From a bacterium (GTDB taxonomy: Bacteria > UBP14 > UBA6098 > B30-G16): DNA of 9,509 nucleotides. The stretch is from positions 1-9,509 of the forward strand of contig QNEG01000037.1 in assembly GCA_003645115.1 (NCBI GenBank), given 5' to 3'. The notes beneath the pieces are model-generated. The model was not told where the DNA came from, searched no databases, and worked only from the letters and a program-made list of their open reading frames with translations. Each line of letters starts with the position of its first letter. Position 1 is the first letter of the stretch. The position numbers and the translations under genes were made by a program. Shown piece by piece: positions 1 to 9,000 of this stretch.

Positions 1-15
1 GATTACAATTATTCT

Positions 16-23
16 GAGGGGGG
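16..23 (+). promoter_or_regulatory. Strong Shine-Dalgarno sequence
   Basis: The run GAGGGGGG lies nine bases before the ATG at 33, which is good spacing. A second in-frame ATG at 39 would be 15 bases away, so the site favours 33 as the start. An in-frame TGA at 15-17 closes the frame just upstream, so the coding region cannot extend further 5'. I see no convincing promoter in the few bases available. Confidence 0.8.
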
Positions 24-32
24 TTAATAATT

Positions 33-92
33 ATGAATATGAGGAAAATTCTTGTTTTGATTTTTATTCTAATTGGCTCGATTTTATGCAGT
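33..92 (+). other. Sec signal peptide (residues 1-20)
   Basis: The protein begins MNMRKILVLIFILIGSILC: two basic residues (R4, K5), then a hydrophobic stretch from I6 to L18, then small and polar residues. This is a classical export signal. Cys19 follows Ser-Ile-Leu, which is not a good lipobox because position -1 is Leu rather than Gly, Ala or Ser. Cleavage by signal peptidase I near residues 19-21 is more likely than lipidation, but the exact site is unclear. Confidence 0.85.
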
Positions 93-3000
93 TATGAAAG
101 TCCGGATTCCATAATAATTCCCGCCGAGATATTGGCGACCACTGATTCCATTACCAGTTCGTGGGGAAGCTGTATCTATGATGACCATCCATTGTGCGCC
201 ACACCAAATCCTATCGGAGCTGGAAATACTTCTACCTGGCAAATCGCTCAAAGAAAAAACTGTGAATTTGGCGGTTCTTTCGTTCAGCATTTGTTGGTGC
301 TGGAATTCAATACGAGTTCTATTCCCGATGATGCGGTTATCGATCAGATAATACTGGGCATATCCTGTGATTCGGTATTCACTACACTGGGCAGCCCCAG
401 TTTTTCCATTCAGGGAAGAGATATGCTGGACAATGGGCGCCCTTCATTGGGACTTACTAATATTCAACTGTATAGTGATGCTATCGGTGGTGATGACTAT
501 TTTTCTGGTGTCTCACTGGTCGCTGGCGATAGAGAAATAACTTTGAATGCAAATGCAGAAAACGACCTCGATTCATTATTGACCGAAAACTGGTTCGCAT
601 TGTCGGTATTGAATGATGAACTATTGGGAACTTATGACACAGTGATTGCCTGGATGAAAAATTCCACCAGCAACTATTATATCAAAGTAGTCTATAGCGC
701 GTCGGTGACCTGCACTGTCAGGACATCATTCGATGGTGGAGAAGTAATAGTAGATAGTGCGACATATACTTCCCCTTATGTGGATAACTGGGTTGCCGAT
801 GACCCTCATACTCTGGAGGTGGATTCTATCCAAAGTCCAGAATCGGGAGTTAGATATGAGTTTCGTTCGTGGTCTGATGGCGGAGCGAGACATCACGAGG
901 TTATCTCCGGCGACACCAATCAGGTGTATGAGGCAATTTTCGAACAGTTCTATCGTGTCTGGTTAAATTCTCCTTATGGGACTACCACCGGTGATGGTTG
1001 GCATACTCCTGGAAGTAATGTGAACATTTCGGTAGAACCGGAAACAGTATTCAATGCCGATACCACTATTCGTCATATATTTCAGGGCTGGGTAGGCACC
1101 GGTTCAGGTTCTTATACCGGTTCCAGCAATACCGCCACCATTACGGTTAACGAACCTATTATCGAGGATGCTCAATGGGATACTATGTATTATCTCACGG
1201 TGACTTATTCAGGTGTCCCAGATTCTATTCCATATCTGACTGGAGAGGGTTGGCATTCCCCGGATATCTGGGTGGATATTTTCGCTCAAGATTCCATTCA
1301 GGATGCGGGCGTATGGTATTATTTCGACCATTGGACTGGTGGAACTTTCGAGGATTCTGTAAATAATGATACTCGAGTTTATCTCGATTATCCAATAACT
1401 ATTACCGCATATTACATTCCCGACCCTGAATTGCAAATCTTTCCGCCGGAAAGCACTATCGTATTCCCGGGAGATACTATCATAATTCCAGCGATTTTGG
1501 ATGCTTTAATCGATGTCGAATTGGATAGTTTCCAATTCGATTTATTATTCGATACCACAGAATTGGAATTCGACACTATCGAATTCGCTATAATTCCATG
1601 GACAGAACTTCAATTCTGGCAGTATGCGGACACTATTCGAGTATTTATCGACCAGCCCGGGCCGACCGGAATTACTCCACCAGAGACATTATTCTATTAT
1701 CGATTTGTAGTGCCCACCGATGCTACATTGGATTGCACTCCACTGGAAATGATGAATTTCCTATATGATGTATCCATCGCAGAGACTCGCCCCGGAACAG
1801 TTTGTGTCCGTGCCGAAACAGTCGCTGTTTCCATCGGTAATGATTTCGGCGCAGGTATAGTATGGGTGGATGGAAGTAGTTATTCCGCTCCATATTCCAC
1901 AGAATGGATAGGTGGGTCGGAACACACTATATCGGCAGAATCTCTGTATCATCCCGAAACAGGAGTGGAACTTCGATTCGTCGATTGGAACGATGGAATA
2001 ACCGATAGAGAGCGAAATATAACTCCAATATCAGATACCACATTTATAGCACAATATGACTCATTTTTCCTGCTGGATATAACCAGTGATTATGGGACTA
2101 TATCCGGCGAAGGTTATTATTTGGCGCACACTTTAGCTACATTTTCTGTATCCCCGGAAACTGTGCTGGAGACTTCGGGAACTACCAGACATATATTCGA
2201 TAGTTGGGATGGAGATTACATCGGCACGGAAAATCCCGCCGAGATGTGGATGAGTTCTCCCGCAGTAGTGATGGCGCAATGGAATACGGAACACTATATC
2301 GCAATGGAATATACTGGATGCGGTTCAGCAGTCCCCACGCTAACCGGTGAGGGATGGCATAATGAGGATGAATGGGTTTCCATTTCTACCGATAGTTTTG
2401 TTGCGGATGGTGTGGATACATTTTTCTTTGTTCAGTGGCTGGGCGGAACTATAGATAATAGATTCGAACATTCTGCTCAAGCGCTGGTGTTAGCGCCAGA
2501 CACTATTACGGCATTGTATGGTGATACTCCATTTTATATTAAGGTATTTCCGCCGGAAACATCCATAGTGGAATATGAACCATTCGATATTCCTATACTA
2601 TTCGAGGCGCCGGTTTCTATCACTGTGGGCGAAATTTATCTGGAAGTCCAATTCGATTATAATGTCCTGAATGCTATTGCCACTTATATCGGTTCGGTTC
2701 CATTCGATTCCATCGACTATTCCATTTTGTCTGATAGAGTAGTGGTGCGAGCATTCGGAGATTGCACTATCCATGATGGTGATACATTATTTTCGGTGAG
2801 ATTTTCACCCATAACCGATACGGTCTCGTGGACGGAAATTTCCACTACAAATCCCAGTAGCGATATTTTCACTGCTGAAATAGACACTGGAAATATTTTT
2901 ATCAAAATACCGCTGGAAATAAATATTTTCACTTCTTACGATAGCGCTACGGTTTATGTCGATTCGGAGCCGATATTGATTCCAGTCCATATTTCAGCCT

Positions 3001-6000
3001 ATGCCTGGGATACCGTGTATTTAAATTGCGATTCTGTTCAATATCCCCAGGATGGAATACAACTTATTTTCCTGGATTGGTCTGGCACCACTATCAGGGA
3101 AATAGAACTGATTCCCGAGAATGATACCACATTGACCGCCAATTTCGGATTGAAATATAGAGTGGATATCCTATCCGATTGGGGAACTCCCGCCGGAAGT
3201 GGCTGGTATAGTGAGGGAACTGGAGTCGGTTTCTCGGTGACTCCGGATTCTGTCCACGATGGCGAAAGCTACAATTTGTTCGACAACTGGACTGGCACAG
3301 GTTCGGGCGCATATTCAGGAACCGATAATCCCGGACTTTGTTATGTATATGGGCCAATAACAGAACAGGCTAACTGGAATTCGTATCATTATCTTACTCT
3401 TGATTATAGTGGATGTGGTTCAGCGGTTCCCACATTGACTGGTGAGGGCTGGTATTCGGAAAGCACTTCGGTGCCAATCTCCGCTCAAGATTCCATATTG
3501 GATGGCTCGATATGGTATTTTTTCGCTTTCTGGGTGGGACCAGTCACAGACAGATTCTCTCCATCCACAAATATCGAATTAGATGAACCATACACATTGA
3601 TAGCTGTGTATGACACTATCACCACAGATTTTATATTACGATTACCAGATACGATGTATTCTGCACCGGGAGAATATTTATTCATCCCCGTAATCTTCGA
3701 TGGCTCCATCTTTGCGGATTATTGCTATTTCAAATTCAATTTCGATTTCGATATGCTCGGACTAGTGGATGTATTCTCTATGTTCGATTCTGTGGATATC
3801 GATGATTATTCCGAGGATAATTATGTGGTGATATCCGGCAGTTCCGCAAGTCCAGTAGCACTGGAAAGTGGCGACACTGTGTTTACTTTGATATGCGTGT
3901 CCAGAGATACTGTTGGTAATTCCGTTATATCGATAGATAGTTTAGGCGAAGATTTCTATGGCGGTATGGGAAATTCTGCAATATTGTCCATAGGAGAAAT
4001 GATTCATATTTCTATATATACCTGTGAATCCTGCACCTTATCGATTGATGATGAAATTTATATCGATTCATTCGATACAAATGTATCCGCTGGGACATCT
4101 ATCTCCATAGAGGCTCCACAGTATCAATATATCTCCGAAAATGAACGATTTGTATTTTCCGGCTGGTCGGACTATGGTGAGCGTAGAAGAACTATCACTC
4201 CCACCGCAGATTTCTCTGTCTTCGCCAATTACTACAAACAATTCTATGTGTCTATATGGAGCGAGCTTGGGACTATCGCTCCCGATGACGGAATGTGGTT
4301 CGATTCTGGTGATACATTTTCATTCCAAGTAAGTCCGGCAGAAATAATATCCGATACTGTCCAATTCCAATTCGCTGGATGGAACGGCACAGGATATGGT
4401 TCATATACTGGAGCGAATAATCCCGCATCGGCGGTCGCATTATCATCCATAGCTGAAAGTGCAATCTGGGATACATTATATAGATTGGACATAAATTCCA
4501 CCTGTCCATCGGTCGCTATTTTCGGTGAGGGTTTCTATACCAACAATAGCTGGGTCGATATATCCGCCAATTCACAGGGTTGCGGACAAAAATTTTCACA
4601 TTGGAGTGGTGCTGTATTTGCCGATTCTAATCAAACTCGAACACAGGTGCTTATCGATGGATGGACAACAGTTCAAGCCAATTACACCTCAAATTATGTC
4701 TCGGTTAACAGTGGCGAAATCCAGGTGCCTTTATCCAGATGCTTTCCGGTGATATATTATGGTTCCATAGTTGCAGTGGATACTGCCCAATTGGAAATCG
4801 AATTCGCTGATACATTGATTAATTTTGTGAGCATCGATGAATGCGCAGAATTCTCGGTAGCATCGGATACCAACAGAATTGGCAATATTTTGACAGTTCA
4901 GTTGGAGATAACCGCATCATCGGAAATGGATGTGGAAACAGGCGATACATTGCTTTGTGTATGCCTGGATGCAGTAGATGCTGGAATTACGGAAGTGGAG
5001 ACCAAAAATCTTGGTGGAGACCTTGCCGGAATTGCTGGTGCGAAAACTGAAATTATCACCGGCTCCCAAGTAAATGTTTCGATTGTCGGCGCCGAGAATG
5101 GTTCCATTGTTTGGGATGACACTACTGTGCTCTCTCCATTGGATACCAATGCGGTAATCAATTCCTACCATACTATTTCCGCTGCGGAATCGGTAATCGT
5201 CGGTGGCTTAAAATTAATTTTCGCTGGTTGGTCGGATGATTCAGAAAATCGCAACCGGATTGTGAAAATAACCGCCGATACCACATTTAATGCAATTTAT
5301 GATTCCGTATTTTTTGTCAAAGTTAATAGCACATACGGAACCGTTCACGGACAGGGATGGTATGAACAAGATGACTCTGTTTGTGTATATGTGGAACAGG
5401 AAACACTATATTCTGGCGATACCAGACAGATTTTCAGCGGTTGGAGCGGGACATTATCATATTCAGGGAATCCATTTGTGTTCTCGGTTTCAGCATCGGA
5501 AACATTGACCGCAAACTGGGGAATCCAACATTATCTCGCCATACAAAGTGATTTCGATAATGAATACGGTGCCGGCTGGCAGGATGATTGGTCATTGGTA
5601 TGGATTGGAATCGCTCCAGATACAGTGGCTATCGATGATTATACTAAAGCATATTTCACCGAATGGACTGGAGATATTGCCACTACCGATAATCCAGTGG
5701 GAATTACTATGACCGAACCAAAACAGATTATCGCCAATTGGACAAGTAAATATTATATAAGAGCTTATAGTGAATATGGCACTGTTTCGGATACCGGTTG
5801 GTATGAGCGAGGAGATACCGCTAATATTTATGTCACTCCACTGACTGCCGATTCTACCGATACGATGAAAATGGTTTTCGATGCCTGGTATGGATTGGAT
5901 TCGCCGGTATATGATTCATCTGTTAGTTTCACGGTGACCGAAACAGAATCACTATGGGCAAACTGGGAAGTAGAATATTGGCTGGAGGTTGATAATGGCG

Positions 6001-9000
6001 GGCACAGTTCTGCTACTCCATCTGATTGGCATCGCAGTGGAGAATTAGTATGGGTGGAGGTTTCACCAGATACCGAATATGTCGCCGATGGTGTCCGATG
6101 GAAATTTATTGGTTGGGTTGGAACCGGCAAGGGTTCATATACTGGCGAAAATAATCCTGCACAGGTTAGAATCGGTTCCCCGATAACTCAAATGGCACAA
6201 TGGGAAAAGCAATTCTTGCTGAACATAGATTATACCGGTGTTTCTGGCGTGGAACCGGAAATTTCTGGTGATGGCTATCATTCTGCTCATTCTTCGGTCG
6301 AAATTTGCGCACAACAAATAGTATATGATGGTTCGGTGCGTTATCATTTCACTCATTGGTCGGGCGGAACTTTCCCCGATTCATCTTCATATTGCACCAC
6401 AATCGAACTGGACACAAATCTTACTATCACTGCAAATTATGGCGCACTCGAGGTCTCACCAATCGATACGATTACTGGTGCACTGAATGAGACTCTTTAT
6501 GTCCCCATTATGCTATATAGCGATGCTACCGAAATAATAAATACCATACAATTCGACTTACATTTTCCCGATGGGATATTGCAGTATATTCGAGTGGAAG
6601 AATCACCTACCGGAGTGGATTGGTCATCGCTTTCTGGGAGTCCATCCGGTAATACTGTGGTGATTTTTGCCAGTCGCACCAATTATTTTGCCACTCCGCC
6701 GGAAACATTATTGGTCGCAGTATTCCGAGTAATCGATAGCGGTGCAGATATTATGTGGTGTGATAATTTCCGATACTCAATCGAGGGCGCAACCGGTAGT
6801 GAATCCAGAGTTTATGTGGGCGATTTGATACCGGTTAGAATTCAAACCGATATCGCAGAAAGCTCTTATGTAGCATTGGATGGAAGAGTTTATCTCTCTC
6901 CACTGGATACCGCATTTTATGCCGGACAACCTCACACCATTGGAACTATGTCAGAATTATTGACCGGTGATGGCGAAGTCCTGATTTTCAGCCATTGGTC
7001 AGATAGTGGAGATTTCCATCATACTATTTCATTGTCGGAACCGGATACTATCATCGCTCACTTCTCGGTTAATTACTGGCTGGAGGTTAATAGCAGTATC
7101 AACGAGACTTGGGGCACCGGATGGTATCCAGCTGGTGACAGTGCATTTTTTGGTGTAGCGCCAAGAATTCTGCAATCCGAAAATGCAAGATACAAATTTG
7201 ATAGTTGGGTAGGTTATGGTTCGGGAGCATATTCCGGTTCGGATATCTCTACTTATGCCACTATCAGCGAACCCACCGAACAATATGCGCAATGGAACAG
7301 AGAATACAATGTGATAGTTTCCAGTCCTTATGGTGAGGTTTCCGGTAGTGGATGGTATGCTCACGGAGAAACCGCCGAGATTCAATGTGTTCCGGATACT
7401 ATTTATCTAAATCCTGTTAGCAGAAAGGTTTTCTGGCAGTGGACAGGCTCTTCTACATCTGCCGATAATCCCTTGAATATCACTGTGAATTCACCAATAA
7501 ACATAAATGCATACTGGAGAGACCAATATCATTTGACAGTGAGCAGTCGGTTCGGGACACCTTCCGGCGAGGGATGGTATTTATCGGGTGAGGAAGCGAC
7601 TGTTTCCATTACTCCATCCATTGTCGATTCTGGTGGTGTAGTCCGATATGAGTTTGCCGGATGGACAGGATATATGGACACATCAGATGTGGAAGTAGAA
7701 TTTAGTATATCATCCCCCTGCACTATGACCGCATTGTGGAACAGGAAAGTATCCATTTCTGGCTATACCGACTGGGGCACTATAATCGGAACAGGATATT
7801 ATTACGAAGGCGATACTGCTGGATTACTTTTCTCGCCCGAGACCACTCAAATCGGCGGATGGAATTATGTATTCGCCGGATGGCTAATCGCAGGTGATAC
7901 GATAATTGACAATCCAGTGGAAATACTGGTGGAGGCGCCAATTACTGCTTATGCCTTGTTCGATACATTAGTTCAGCTGGAAGTAAATTCTACCGAGGGA
8001 ACTACTTTTGGTTCGGATTTCTATCACCTGAATGAAAATATATTGTTTGGACTCGATTCTACTATAATAGACGAGGGAACCACTCAGAGAGTATTTTCTC
8101 GCTGGGAAGGTTTTGGAACTGATGCATATTCCGGCGGTGGAAATCCTGCGCAAATAATTTCTATTTCCGCGCCGGTAGTGGAAAATGCTATATGGAAGAC
8201 TCGATATTTCGTTGAAATTATCTCCGATATCGGTTCGCCAGCGGGCGAGGGATGGTATTGGGAAAATGATTCTGCCGGAATTTCCATTCAAACTATAGTA
8301 GATACCGGCTTAATCCGATACCATTTTGCAGGTTGGAGTGGAGATATTTCCACTTCGGACAACCCCGCAAGATTTCTGGTTTCCGCACCGATGACTATTC
8401 AGGCGATATGGGATACTACTTACTTTGTCGAATTATATTCTGCTGGAATTTCCACCGAACCGGAATTGCAGGGTGAGGGATATTATAATTCCAGTGAGAG
8501 TTGCCAGATTTATGCTGAAAATATAGTGCTGGATGGCGGAATTCGATATCATTTTGAAAGATGGAGCGGACTAATCGATACTGTAAATAATCCATTTAGT
8601 TTCACTGTGGCTAATGCGGGAAGTATTTGCGCAGAATATGGAACTTTCGAGGTCTCGCCGAAGGATACTATCATCGGAGCGCCATCTACTACTATTGATG
8701 TCCCGGTGATTATATATGATAACATTTCTCACCATATAGATACTGTCGAGTTGGATTTGATATATTGTTCATCATTGAGCTATGTGGATGTTCAACCATC
8801 ATCGGGAATTTCCTGGGATAATTTGAATGGCACGGATATGACAGATAGAGTTCGTATTTCCGCCTATCGAGCAACCGCAACTACGGTGTCTCCACCAGAA
8901 ACTTTATTCTATGTCAGATTCGATATTTCCGCCTCCCCGGTTAGCGGACAGATAACTTGCGATTCATTGAAATATGATATATCCACTGCAGGGACAGTCC

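Larger units (their letters stand above)
696..1823 (+). repeat. Superrepeat block 1: A1-B1-C1-D1 (residues 222-597)
   Basis: A1 is residues 222-305 (key features: DGG at 234, 'SPY' at 247-249, 'HT' at 259, 'RYEF' then W280-SDGG). B1 is 306-384 ('YGT', 'GDGWH', 'RHIFQGW' with W353, 'GTGSGSYTG', ending 'DAQW' at W382). C1 is 385-463 ('LTGEGWH', 'WYYFDHW' with W434, 'TGGTF', 'PITITAYY'). D1, the cohesin-like domain, is 466-597. The block is 376 residues. It sets the four-module order that all later blocks follow. Confidence 0.8.
5067..6818 (+). repeat. Superrepeat block 5: A5-B(x4)-C5-D5 (residues 1679-2262)
   Basis: A5 is 1679-1756 ('WDDTTVLSPLDTN', 'YHTISAAES', W1733-SDD, 'ADTTFNAIY'). Four B modules follow instead of one: B5a 1757-1830, B5b 1831-1904, B5c 1905-1978 and B5d 1979-2058. 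The first three have the short loop; B5d has the long 'GTGKGSYTGENNPA' loop and leads into C5 (2059-2136: 'ISGDGYH', 'VRYHFTHW' with W2109, 'SGGTF'). D5 is 2138-2262. The extra B copies bring the block to 584 residues. Confidence 0.8.

Noticed and set aside
4..9. TACAAT as a -10 promoter box
   Set aside because: No -35 region is inside the window, and such a hexamer is common in AT-rich sequence.
1..27. Possible 3' end of an upstream gene (eight open codons in frame 1, then TAA at 25-27)
   Set aside because: Eight codons are far too few to support a gene. If real, the stop would lie next to the Shine-Dalgarno sequence and suggest an operon, but nothing here tests it.
81..92. Lipoprotein signal at Cys19
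   Set aside because: The residues before Cys19 are Ser-Ile-Leu; a lipobox needs Gly, Ala or Ser at -1 and usually Leu at -3. Ordinary signal peptidase I cleavage is more likely.
757..966. Short + strand frames in other phases (also 1175-1366, 4525-4752, 4841-5050, 5290-5508)
   Set aside because: They overlap the long frame out of phase, with compositions unlike a real protein and no start signals. They are shadows of the main gene.
1511..1620. Repeated 'aattcga' and 'gaattc' words suggesting a DNA-level repeat
   Set aside because: The words come from alternating Glu, Phe, Asp and Ile/Leu codons of the beta strands in D1 and have no regular spacing.
4473..5066. Frameshift or pseudogenisation in the odd C4-D4 region
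   Set aside because: The frame stays open, codon use does not change, and normal modules follow at once. Divergence of intact modules explains it better.
7029..7385. Antisense open frame of 118 codons
   Set aside because: It lies fully inside the giant gene, has no ribosome binding site or recognisable domain, and its product looks like the reverse reading of repeat codons. Similar antisense frames (5828-6130, 7968-8291, 3094-3357) are rejected for the same reason.
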